Shown here in pieces: positions 33,022 to 40,747 of a stretch of DNA of 64,000 bases. How positions within the stretch are numbered: the stretch's first letter is position 1; the number at the start of each line of letters is the position of its first letter. Position numbers and translations under genes: made by a program. Origin of the DNA: Streptomyces phaeofaciens (GTDB lineage Bacteria > Actinomycetota > Actinomycetes > Streptomycetales > Streptomycetaceae); assembly GCF_014648915.1 (NCBI RefSeq), contig NZ_BMSA01000017.1, forward strand, positions 62,001 through 126,000, given 5' to 3'. The notes under the pieces were generated by a model. The model had not been told where the DNA came from. It saw only the letters and a program-made list of their open reading frames with translations, and searched no databases.

Positions 33022-33990
33022 GGGATCGCCGGGGGCGGACGCGGGCACCTCGAATCCCGTCGGCCCCTTGGTCCCCGTCGGCCCCTGGGTCCCCGTCGAC
33101 ACCTTGACCCCCGTCGGCCGCCTGGTCCCCGTCGTCGCGCCCCACGCCACACCGGCCCCCACCAGCGCGCTCCCCACGGCCTGCGCGGGGCCGTAGGCGC
33201 CCGTGCCGACGAGCGGAGCGGTGCACGCGGCGGCGACGGGGATCAGGCCGGAGAAGAGGGTGGCGCGTTCCGCGCCGATCCGCTGCATGCCCATGTACCA
33301 GCACACGAAGCCCACGACGGTGACCACCGCCGCCTGCCACAGCAGCGCGGCCGCCTCCCCGGCGTCCGGCCGCCGCAGCCAGTCCCCGCCGTCGGCCACC
33401 AGGCCCACGGCGGCGGATTCGGCGGCGGCGAGACCGCAGACCGTGGCCGAGAGCAGCCGGGGCCCGAGGGGCCGCAACACGGGCACCGCGAGCAGCGCGA
33501 AGCCGGCCTCTCCGGCGAGCGCGCACCCGGAGCAGGCGAGACCCGCCCCGTCGGTCCGCCCCCACCCCTGCACCGTGAAGGCGCCCACCGCGACGAACGA
33601 CGCCCCGAACAGGACCGTGCGCCGGGGCCGGCGCCCCTCCAGGAGCGGGACGAGGACCGCCACGACCACCGGCGCGCAGCCCACGAAGACTCCCGGTACG
33701 GCGGGTTCCGCGGAGCGTTCGGCGGCCAGGACGGCCAGGTTGAAGCCGACCATCCCGACCGCCGCGAGCAGCGCGAGCCGCGCCCACTGACGGGCGGTGA
33801 GCGCGCTCAGCCGGTCCAGGGCCCCCGCCCCGGCCAGGGGGACGAGCAGCAGACAGGCGAGGGCGTAGCGCAGGAACTGCCCGCCCGCGTACGGGTAGGC
33901 GCCGAGGACGCTGTTGGCGGTGAAGGACGCTCCGACGAGGACGCAGGCGAGCGCGGCGAGCAGGCATCCGCGCGTGGTGGTGGCGTTCAT
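32737..33990 (-). CDS. EamA/DMT-family transporter with collagen-like tail that overlaps the opposite gene
   Basis: A 417-residue frame. Residues 1-300 are a drug/metabolite transporter with ten membrane segments (two EamA repeats), beginning after MNATTTRG with LLAALACVLVGASFTANSV. After about residue 292 come four hexapeptide units of TG-x-x-x-P type (18-bp DNA repeats at 33056-33127), then a Gly/Ala/Asp-rich stretch antisense to the hydrolase gene that looks non-functional. Either the true stop has been lost or the frame is read through. The ATG at 33990 is preferred to 34047, which lies inside the divergent MocR gene. MocR-EamA pairs are common. Confidence 0.8.
   Translation of the reverse strand: MNATTTRGCLLAALACVLVGASFTANSVLGAYPYAGGQFLRYALACLLLVPLAGAGALDRLSALTARQWARLALLAAVGMVGFNLAVLAAERSAEPAVPGVFVGCAPVVVAVLVPLLEGRRPRRTVLFGASFVAVGAFTVQGWGRTDGAGLACSGCALAGEAGFALLAVPVLRPLGPRLLSATVCGLAAAESAAVGLVADGGDWLRRPDAGEAAALLWQAAVVTVVGFVCWYMGMQRIGAERATLFSGLIPVAAACTAPLVGTGAYGPAQAVGSALVGAGVAWGATTGTRRPTGVKVSTGTQGPTGTKGPTGFEVPASAPGDPSAAPVEDHACDERRVVVHGAVAAAGQPYQAGAGDDLLGADALAAYEQPVAGAPADGDRDPRDVVGEQHGAAGPQGLVEPGGLGKGQRLGDHGLG
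33056..33139. repeat. 18-bp tandem repeats encoding a hexapeptide
   Basis: Units starting CCCGTCGGCCCC at 33056, 33074, 33092 and 33110, plus a partial fifth copy. On the minus strand they keep the EamA frame open and encode TGTKGP-like hexamers. Confidence 0.9.
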
Positions 33991-34037
33991 GACGGTGACG
34001 CTAGGCAGCGCGGCGGCCCGGTCTAAGGTCCACTTCC

Positions 34038-35534
34038 ATGACGTCATCGGGGACCAATCAGGACGGGCGGGCCGCTCCGTCGGCCGCGTGGGAGGTGCTG
34101 CTGCCGGCCGTCTCGGCGCCCGCCCGCGCGCGGGGGCGGGCGTTGCAGGCCGCGCTGCGGGAGGCGGTGCGCTCGGGGCGGCTCGCGCCGGACACCCGGC
34201 TGCCGTCGAGCCGGGATCTCGCCGCCGACCTGGGGGTGTCGCGCGGGCTGGTCACGGAGGCGTACGAGCAGCTGACCGCGGAGGGGTATCTGCGCAGCGG
34301 CCGGGGTGCCGGTACCTGGGTGGGCGGTGCGGTGCGGGCGGCACCGGCACGCGCCGCGCGTGACCTCGCCCCGGGTGCGACGGACGCGGCGGTCGACTTC
34401 GTGCCGGGCACGCCGGACCTGGCGCTGTTCCCGCGCGCGGCCTGGGCCGCCGCGCAGCGTGGTGTGCTGGCGGAGTTGCCGCACACCGGGCTGGGCTACC
34501 CCGACCCGCGCGGACTGCCCCGGCTGCGGACCGCGCTGGCCGCGCTGCTCGCCCGCCGCCGGGGTGTGGTCGCCGACCCGGAGCGGCTGGTGATCGTCTC
34601 CGGGGTCGCCCAGGCGACGGCACTGCTGGGGCTGGCGATCCGGGCCCGCGGGTGGGACACGGTCGGTGTGGAGGATCCCGGGAGCCCCCGGCACGGCGCC
34701 CTGTACACGGCGGCGGGCGTCACCCCCGTACCCCTGCCGCTGGACGGGGAGGGGCTGGCGCTCGGGCCGTTGCGGGCGTCCGGGGTGCGGGCGCTGGTGG
34801 TGACTCCGGCGCACCAGTTCCCGACCGGGATCGCCTACTCGGCACGGCGGCGCACCGAGCTGCTGGACTGGGCGCGGTCGGTGGACGGTTTCGTGCTGGA
34901 GGACGACTACGACGGTGACTTCCGCTACGACCGGGCTCCGGTGGGCGCGCTCCAGGGCCTGGACCCGGAGCGGGTTGCCTACACCGGGTCGGTCAGCAAG
35001 TCGCTGGCACCGGGGCTGCGGCTCGGCTGGCTGCTGATCCCCCAGGCGCTGGCGGAGGAGGTCGTGGAACGCAAGCGGACCATGGACCTCGGTCATCCGG
35101 CGCTGGACCAGGCGCTGTTCGCGCGGTTCGTGGAACGCGGGGACTACGACCGCCAGTTGCGCCGCTGCCAACGGGCGTACCGGGAGCGGCGGGACACCCT
35201 CGTGGACGCGCTCCGGGAGCACTTCCCGGGGGTGCGGGTGTCGGGGATCGCGGCGGGGCTGCACGTCATCGCGGAGCTTCCGGGGCGGTACGGGCCGCAG
35301 GAGGAGTTCCTGGCGCGGACGGCGTCGGCCGGGGTACGGGTGCGGGCGCTGACGGAGTACGCACACGCGCCTACCGGCGAGAGCGAAGGCGAAGGCCAAG
35401 GCGGTGGTGGGGCCGCCGGAGAGCCGGGCGGGGACGGGGACGGGGTGCGGCTTGTCCTGGGGTACGCGCATGTGCCGCCCGGCCGGATCCGGGACGGCGT
35501 ACGGGTGATGGCACGGGCGGCTCGCGCGCGTTGA
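34038..35534 (+). CDS. MocR/PdxR-family regulator (GntR helix-turn-helix fused to aminotransferase fold)
   Basis: A 498-residue regulator. A GntR winged helix spans about 25-95 (LAPDTRLPSSRDLAADLGVSRGLV), and a fold-type I aminotransferase domain spans about 115-490 with the PLP lysine in GSVSKSLAPGLRLGW and VLEDDYDGDFRYDR. Such proteins sense PLP or amino-compound aldimines and activate or repress an adjacent gene, here most likely the divergent EamA exporter 47 bp away. A low-complexity Gly/Glu insertion (ESEGEGQGGGG region, about residue 447-465) sits before the last strand. Confidence 0.92.
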   Translation: MTSSGTNQDGRAAPSAAWEVLLPAVSAPARARGRALQAALREAVRSGRLAPDTRLPSSRDLAADLGVSRGLVTEAYEQLTAEGYLRSGRGAGTWVGGAVRAAPARAARDLAPGATDAAVDFVPGTPDLALFPRAAWAAAQRGVLAELPHTGLGYPDPRGLPRLRTALAALLARRRGVVADPERLVIVSGVAQATALLGLAIRARGWDTVGVEDPGSPRHGALYTAAGVTPVPLPLDGEGLALGPLRASGVRALVVTPAHQFPTGIAYSARRRTELLDWARSVDGFVLEDDYDGDFRYDRAPVGALQGLDPERVAYTGSVSKSLAPGLRLGWLLIPQALAEEVVERKRTMDLGHPALDQALFARFVERGDYDRQLRRCQRAYRERRDTLVDALREHFPGVRVSGIAAGLHVIAELPGRYGPQEEFLARTASAGVRVRALTEYAHAPTGESEGEGQGGGGAAGEPGGDGDGVRLVLGYAHVPPGRIRDGVRVMARAARAR

Positions 35535-35567
35535 CGCGGCGCACCGCCCTTGCGGCCACGGGGAGTT

Positions 35568-35589
35568 GTTCACTTGCGGTTTGCGTGCG
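35568..35589 (+). promoter_or_regulatory. Candidate PHO box upstream of phoD
   Basis: GTTCACTTGCG (35568-35578) matches the Streptomyces PhoP direct-repeat unit GTTCAYYYRSG. The next 11 bases (GTTTGCGTGCG) are a partial second unit in phase. It lies 67 bp before the phosphatase start, consistent with phosphate-starvation control. Confidence 0.6.
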
Positions 35590-35655
35590 CGCCGTGGCGC
35601 ACCAGTAGGTCTGACGGTGCACACCGGCCGGTTCTCGTCCCAGGAGGCCTCTGTC

Positions 35656-37230
35656 ATGTCACACCGTCCGCTCCCCGGTCGCCGCGGCGTGCTGCGCGGC
35701 TCGCTCGCCGCGTCCGCGGCCCTGACCCTGCCCGTCGCCGCCGGCGCGGCTCCCGCGCTCGCCCTGTCCGGGCGGCCCAGGGCCGGCTGGGGCGTGCAGA
35801 CCGGGGACGTCACCACGGACTCGGGGCTGGTGTGGGTGCGCTCCGACCGGCCCGCCCGGATGATCGTCGAGGCCGCGGCGACGGAGTCGTTCCGGGGCGC
35901 CCGCCGCTTCCAGGGGCCGCTGCTCGGCGCGGGCACCGACTTCACCGGCACGACCAGGCTGCACGGGCTGCCGTCCGGCGAGCAGATCCACTACCGCGTG
36001 ACGCTGGCCGACCCGGACGACCCGCGCCGCACCGGCGAGCCGGTGACCGGCACCTTCCGCACGGCGTCCCGCAAACGCCGCGACGGCGTGCGATTCGTGT
36101 GGTCCGGCGACCTGGCCGGGCAGGGCTGGGGCATCAACCCGGAGCTGGGCGGCTACCGCATCTACGACGCGATGGGCGCGCTCGACCCCGACTTCTTCCT
36201 GTGCAGCGGCGACAACATCTACGCCGACGGCCCGCTCGCCGAGACCGTCGCCCTGCCCGACGGGCGGACCTGGCGGAACATCACCACCGAGGAGAAGGCG
36301 AAGGTCGCCGAGACCCTCGCGGAGTTCCGCGGCAACTTCCGCTACAACCTGCTGGACGAGAACCTGAAGGCGTTCAACGCCCAGGTCCCCTCCATCATCC
36401 AGTGGGACGACCACGAGGTCACCAACAACTGGTACCCCGGCGAGATCTTCGCGGACACCCGCTACACCGAGAAGAGCATCGACGTCCTCGCCGCCCGCGC
36501 CCGGCAGGCGTTCTCGGAGTACTTCCCGATCTCGACGCTGCGCCGCCCCGACGGCCGCGTCCACCGGGTGGTCCACCACGGCCCGCTGCTGGACGTGTTC
36601 GTGCTGGACATGCGCACCTACCGCAACGCGAACTCGCCGGACGACCAGACCACGGACTGGCAGGGCATCCTCGGCCGTGAGCAGCTGGAGTGGCTCAAGC
36701 GGGAGCTGGCCCGCTCCCAGGCGGTGTGGAAGGTGATCGCCGCCGACATGCCGATCGGCCTGGTCGTGCCGGACGCCACGGACGGCAGGCCGAACATCGA
36801 GGCCGTCGCGCAGGGCGACCCGGGCGCGCCGCTCGGCCGTGAGCTCCAGATCGCCGAGCTGCTGCGGTTCGTCAAGCACCGCCGGATCACCGGCACGGTG
36901 TGGCTGACGGCCGACGTCCACCACACCTCGGCCCAGCACTACGACCCGTCGCGGGCCGCGTTCAAGGACTTCGCGCCGTTCTGGGAGTTCGTCTCCGGGC
37001 CGCTCAACGCGGGCGCGTTCCCGGCGAGCGCGCTGGACGGCACCTTCGGCCCGGACCGGGTCTTCGTCAAGGCGCCCACCACGGCCAACGTCTCCCCGGC
37101 GGGCGGCTACCAGTTCTTCGGCGAGGTCGACATCGACGGCCACAGCGGGGAGCTGACGGTCCGCCTGCGCGAGCAGGACGGCACCGTGCTGTTCACGCAG
37201 ACGCTCCAGCCGGGGCAGGTCGGCCAGTAA
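35656..37230 (+). CDS. phoD: Tat-exported PhoD-type alkaline phosphatase
   Basis: A 524-residue secreted phosphodiesterase/alkaline phosphatase that needs calcium and iron in characterised members. The twin-arginine signal (GRRGVLRGSLAASAAL, residues about 8-24) ends at an Ala-x-Ala site near 35. The PhoD N-terminal domain (about 38-135) and metallophosphatase domain follow, with FVWSGDLAGQGWG, FFLCSGDNIYADGP, IQWDDHEVTNNW and LTADVHHTSA carrying metal ligands. GGAGG precedes the ATG at 35656. The upstream PHO-box-like repeat suggests PhoP control. Confidence 0.93.
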   Translation: MSHRPLPGRRGVLRGSLAASAALTLPVAAGAAPALALSGRPRAGWGVQTGDVTTDSGLVWVRSDRPARMIVEAAATESFRGARRFQGPLLGAGTDFTGTTRLHGLPSGEQIHYRVTLADPDDPRRTGEPVTGTFRTASRKRRDGVRFVWSGDLAGQGWGINPELGGYRIYDAMGALDPDFFLCSGDNIYADGPLAETVALPDGRTWRNITTEEKAKVAETLAEFRGNFRYNLLDENLKAFNAQVPSIIQWDDHEVTNNWYPGEIFADTRYTEKSIDVLAARARQAFSEYFPISTLRRPDGRVHRVVHHGPLLDVFVLDMRTYRNANSPDDQTTDWQGILGREQLEWLKRELARSQAVWKVIAADMPIGLVVPDATDGRPNIEAVAQGDPGAPLGRELQIAELLRFVKHRRITGTVWLTADVHHTSAQHYDPSRAAFKDFAPFWEFVSGPLNAGAFPASALDGTFGPDRVFVKAPTTANVSPAGGYQFFGEVDIDGHSGELTVRLREQDGTVLFTQTLQPGQVGQ

Positions 37231-37257
37231 CTCCCGTCACCTTTTCTCGGTGTGCCG

Positions 37258-37282
37258 CGCACCGGCGTCGTCCCCCGGTGCG
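37258..37282 (+). terminator. Hairpin after phoD
   Basis: CGCACCGG (37258-37265) pairs with CCGGTGCG (37275-37282), 28 bases after the phoD stop. It is of moderate stability. Confidence 0.5.
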
Positions 37283-37439
37283 TGGTGCGCCGCGGTGCGC
37301 GGTGCGATCGTGGGGGCGCCGGGAGCGGCTCGCCGGGCGCAACGCCGTAGAAGAATTAACAATCCGGACAAAAGTATCCTTTACCCGCCAGTCACAAATC
37401 GTTCGTGATCACGCAACACCATTCCTCCACAGTGGCTGC

Positions 37440-38858
37440 ATGACTCGAGACATGACTGATGTGACGCGCGCCGGACACAGGCGCCCCGTGCACCACTGGC
37501 GGCGGGACCTCGTGGAGCTCGCCGCCCTCTTCACGGCGGTCGCGGTGGCCGACGTGGTGGCGAACCTCGTGGGTCACGGCCCCGACGGCCCCGAACTGCT
37601 GGTGGGCTCCGCGGCCGCGCTGGTCGCCACGGCCGGTTTCCACACCTGGTGGTCACGCCGCCACGGGCACGCGCCCCCGACGAGTGATACCGATGCCCGG
37701 CCGCCCTCCCCCGAGGAGCAGGCCGGGCCGTCCGCACTGCCGGCCGGTGTCACCGGCGAGAGCACGCTGTGGCGGATGCGGACCACGGTGAAGGACGAAC
37801 CCGGGGCACTGGCCGCGCTGTGCACGGCACTGGCCGGCCAGCGGGTGGACATCCTCAGCCTCCAGACGCACCCGCTCGGCGCGGACACGGTCGACGAGTT
37901 CCTGCTGCGCGCCCCCGGTGCGCTCGGGGCCGCCGAGATCACCCGGGCCGTGGCGCAGGCGGGCGGGTCGAGCACCTGGATCGAGCGGGCCGACGCCCAC
38001 GACCTGGTGGACGCCCCGACCCGGGTCCTGGGCCTGGCCACCCGCACCGCCCTGGACGCGGCGGAACTTCCGCTGGCGCTGCGCCAGTTGCTGGGCCGGT
38101 GCACGATCCGCTCGCTGCCGGCCAAGCCCGTGGGCGGCGGGCGGGGTCCGGCCGGGGTGCCCGTGGAGGGAGTGCTGGAGGACACCGTGATGCGCCTGCG
38201 GGCGCCGGAAGGCGGAGTGATCACCGTGGAGCGGCCGTATCTGCCGTTCACCCCGACCGAGTTCGCCCGCGCGCGTGCCCTGGTGGAGCTGGACGCCCGG
38301 CTCGGCTCCCGGGTGCCGCGCGGCCAGGACGTGCTGACGCTGCCCGAGGGCAACGACATCACCGTGCGCCGGGCCGACACCGGCGATCTGGTGGCGGCCC
38401 GCGAGATGCACGAGCGGTGCTCGACACGCACCCTCGGCATGCGCTACCACGGCCCCGTCGGGGACGCCGACCGCTACCTCAACCACCTGCTCAGCCCCCG
38501 CTTCGGCCGCACCCTCGCGGTGCAGACGCCGTCCGGCCGGATCGTCGGCCTGGGTCACCTCCTCTGGGACGGCGACGAGACGGAGGTCGCGCTGCTCGTC
38601 GAGGACGAGTGGCAGCGGCGCGGGATCGGCGCCGAGCTTCTCGGCCGGCTGGTCGCGATGGCCGTCGAGGCGGGCTGCGAGAGCGTGTACGCGGTGACGC
38701 AGTCCTCCAACACCGGCATGGTCGCCGCCATGCGCGGCCTGGGCCTGCCCCTCGACTACCAGATCGAGGAGGGCACCCTGGTGATCACCGCCCGGCTCGA
38801 CCGGCCCGGAGCGCGGGCCGACTCCGCGGTCGGCGGGGAGCGGATCGCCCGCGACTGA
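37440..38858 (+). CDS. Membrane-anchored ACT-domain/GNAT fusion protein
   Basis: A 472-residue multidomain protein. Two hydrophobic segments (about 22-43 and 50-70) anchor it. An ACT domain follows at about 108-180 (TTVKDEPGALAALCTALAGQRVDILSLQT), which in other proteins binds amino acids. After a linker of ~120 residues, a GNAT acetyltransferase domain lies at about 305-455 with the acetyl-CoA loop VEDEWQRRGIGAELL. It is thus an acetyltransferase possibly gated by an amino acid at the membrane. The ATG at 37440 or 37452 is possible; no strong ribosome site is seen. Two hairpins follow. Confidence 0.85.
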   Translation: MTRDMTDVTRAGHRRPVHHWRRDLVELAALFTAVAVADVVANLVGHGPDGPELLVGSAAALVATAGFHTWWSRRHGHAPPTSDTDARPPSPEEQAGPSALPAGVTGESTLWRMRTTVKDEPGALAALCTALAGQRVDILSLQTHPLGADTVDEFLLRAPGALGAAEITRAVAQAGGSSTWIERADAHDLVDAPTRVLGLATRTALDAAELPLALRQLLGRCTIRSLPAKPVGGGRGPAGVPVEGVLEDTVMRLRAPEGGVITVERPYLPFTPTEFARARALVELDARLGSRVPRGQDVLTLPEGNDITVRRADTGDLVAAREMHERCSTRTLGMRYHGPVGDADRYLNHLLSPRFGRTLAVQTPSGRIVGLGHLLWDGDETEVALLVEDEWQRRGIGAELLGRLVAMAVEAGCESVYAVTQSSNTGMVAAMRGLGLPLDYQIEEGTLVITARLDRPGARADSAVGGERIARD

Positions 38859-38882
38859 CCCGGAACGGCCATCCGGACCGAC

Positions 38883-38906
38883 GGCCCCGGCACAGTCACC
38901 GGGGCC
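38883..38906 (+). terminator. Hairpin after the ACT-GNAT gene
   Basis: GGCCCCGG / CCGGGGCC 8-bp stem starting 24 bases after the stop. Confidence 0.6.
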
Positions 38907-38947
38907 GAGGCGGGACGGCCACCGGTCATGACACGGAACAGCCCCGA

Positions 38948-38979
38948 GGGCCCGGCGGTGCGACCGCCGGGCCCTTCTC
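38948..38979. terminator. Strong bidirectional terminator
   Basis: Perfect 12-bp stem GGGCCCGGCGGT / ACCGCCGGGCCC, GCG loop, followed by TTCTC. It lies between convergent genes and its end touches the stop codon of the PLP enzyme. Confidence 0.85.
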
Positions 38980-40162
38980 ATACGCGGACGGCCGCGCCGA
39001 GCGCCCCCGTCAGGTCCTGCCAGAGGTCCTCGACGTCCTCCAGCCCCACCGACAGCCGCAGCAGCCGGTCGCTCACCCCGGCGCCCCGGCGCTCGTCCGC
39101 GTCCACGATGCGATGGCTGATGGACGCCGGGTGCTGGATGAGGGTGTCGACGCTGCCGAGGCTCACCGCCGGGGTGATCAGCCGGACGCCCGCGATCACC
39201 TCGTGCGGGTCGCCGTGCACCTCGAAGGCGACCATCGCGCCGCCGATGCGCGGATAGTGAACACGGGCCACGCGCGGGTCGGCGGCCAGCCGCCCGGCCA
39301 GTTCGGCGGCGTTCGCGGACGCCGCCCGCACCCGCACCGGAAGCGTCGCGAGGCCGCGCAGCAGCAGATAGCCGGCGAGCGGGTGCAGCACCCCGCCGGT
39401 CGCGAACCGCACCTGCCGCAGCCGCCCGGCGAACTCCTCGTCGCAGGCCACCACGCCCGCCAGGACGTCCCCGTGGCCGCCCAGGTACTTGGTGGCGCTG
39501 TGCAGCACCAGCCGCGCGCCCTGCTCGGCGGGCCGCTGGAGCACCGGGGTGGCGAAGGTGTTGTCGACGAGCAGCGGCACGGATCCGCAGGCGTGGGCGA
39601 CCGCCCGCAGGTCGACCTCGGCGAGCGTCGGGTTCGCCGGCGACTCGACCAGCACCAGACCGGTGTCGGGGCGCAGCGCGTCCGCGATCCCGGCCGGGTC
39701 GGTCCAGGTGACCTCCGAGCCCAGCAGCCCGGCCGTCAGCAGATGGTCGCTGCATCCGTACAGCGGCCGTACGGCGACGACGTGCCGCAGGCCCGTCGAG
39801 GCGCGCGCCAGGAGGACCGCGCTCAGTGCCGCCATCCCGCTGGCGAACGCGACCGCGCTCTCGGTGCCCTCCAGCCGGGCGAGGGCGGTCTCGAAGCGGG
39901 CGACCGTCGGATTGCCCAGCCGGCCGTAGACGGGCGGCCCCTCCGGTTCGGCGCCGGTCGCGGCGAACGCGTCGATCCGGGCGGCCTCGGCGCGGCTGTC
40001 GTAGGACGGGTACGTGGTGGACAGGTCGATCGGCGGGGCGTGCAGACCCTGCCGGGCCAGGTCGTCCCGTCCGGCGTGCACGGCCTCGGTGGCCAGGGCA
40101 CGGGGGGTGACGGACGCACGTACCTCGTCGTACGCGGGGATGCTCACTGCGGCTGTGTCCAT
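38978..40162 (-). CDS. Trans-sulfuration PLP enzyme (cystathionine gamma-synthase/lyase or methionine gamma-lyase type)
   Basis: A 394-residue Cys/Met-metabolism PLP enzyme. The PLP lysine is in LHSATKYLGGHGDVLAG, with the aspartate in VLVESPANPTL and the Tyr/Arg pair in PPVYGRLGNPTV. It cleaves or replaces the gamma-substituent of cystathionine, O-acylhomoserine or methionine. Sequence alone does not decide which; other synthesis genes are not nearby. The ATG is at 40162. It is divergent from an Lrp-type regulator, and the 60-bp gap contains repeated GAACACCG boxes, so amino-acid-responsive control is likely. Confidence 0.9.
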   Translation of the reverse strand: MDTAAVSIPAYDEVRASVTPRALATEAVHAGRDDLARQGLHAPPIDLSTTYPSYDSRAEAARIDAFAATGAEPEGPPVYGRLGNPTVARFETALARLEGTESAVAFASGMAALSAVLLARASTGLRHVVAVRPLYGCSDHLLTAGLLGSEVTWTDPAGIADALRPDTGLVLVESPANPTLAEVDLRAVAHACGSVPLLVDNTFATPVLQRPAEQGARLVLHSATKYLGGHGDVLAGVVACDEEFAGRLRQVRFATGGVLHPLAGYLLLRGLATLPVRVRAASANAAELAGRLAADPRVARVHYPRIGGAMVAFEVHGDPHEVIAGVRLITPAVSLGSVDTLIQHPASISHRIVDADERRGAGVSDRLLRLSVGLEDVEDLWQDLTGALGAAVRV

Positions 40163-40222
40163 GGACGGCAGGGTGAACACCGAACGGGTCTCACGAATCG
40201 AACACCGTGCTACGTTCGGCCG
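40163..40222. promoter_or_regulatory. Divergent region with repeated GAACACCG boxes (candidate Lrp operators)
   Basis: GAACACCG occurs at 40175-40182 and 40200-40207, 25 bp apart, with CGAAC/GTTCG dyads around them. These are probable binding sites for the Lrp-type protein encoded at 40223. Confidence 0.5.
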
Positions 40223-40714
40223 ATGGCCGAATCTGTCGCACTGGACCCGGTGGACCTCCAGCTGCTGCGACTGTTGCAGAACGACGCCCGGACCACGTAC
40301 CGCGACCTGGCGGCGCAGGTCGGCGTCGCCCCGTCCACCTGCCTGGACCGGGTGACCCGGCTGCGCCGCTCCGGGGTGATCCTCGGGCATCAGCTGCGAC
40401 TGGATCCGGCCAAGCTCGGCCGAGGCCTCCAGGCGCTGCTGTCGGTGCAGGTCAGGCCGCATCGGCGGGAGCTGGTGGGGCCGTTCGTGGAGCGCATCCG
40501 GGCGATGCCGGAGGCACTGAGCGTGTTCCATCTCACCGGGCCCGACGACTATCTGGTGCATGTGGCGGTCGCGGACATGGCGGATCTGCAACGGCTGGTG
40601 CTCGACGAGTTCACGTCCCGGCGCGAGGTGGCCCGGGTGGAGACCCGGCTGATCTTCCAGCAGTGGGAGTGCGGCCCGATGCTGCCACCCGCGCCTTCCG
40701 GACAAACGCCATGA
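40223..40714 (+). CDS. Lrp/AsnC-family regulator
   Basis: A 163-residue regulator with an N-terminal AsnC-type helix-turn-helix (LDPVDLQLLRLLQNDARTTYRDLAAQVGVAPSTCLDRV) and a RAM ligand-binding domain from about residue 70 (FHLTGPDDYLVHVAVADMADL). It is the natural candidate to regulate the divergent trans-sulfuration gene in response to an amino acid, plausibly methionine, as in decR/BkdR-like pairs. The start ATG is at 40223. The DUF885 gene follows 33 bases after the stop. Confidence 0.93.
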   Translation: MAESVALDPVDLQLLRLLQNDARTTYRDLAAQVGVAPSTCLDRVTRLRRSGVILGHQLRLDPAKLGRGLQALLSVQVRPHRRELVGPFVERIRAMPEALSVFHLTGPDDYLVHVAVADMADLQRLVLDEFTSRREVARVETRLIFQQWECGPMLPPAPSGQTP

Positions 40715-40747
40715 CGTGCGCCGTCCCGTCGTACGAGGATGGTGTCC

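Noticed and set aside
33991..34047. EamA start at ATG 34047
   Set aside because: It would overlap the start of the divergent MocR gene and lacks a ribosome site; the transporter's first membrane segment follows the ATG at 33990.
37769..40222. Long plus-strand frame running into the Lrp gene
   Set aside because: Only the part from 40223 encodes a recognisable protein; the rest mirrors the ACT-GNAT and PLP-enzyme genes.
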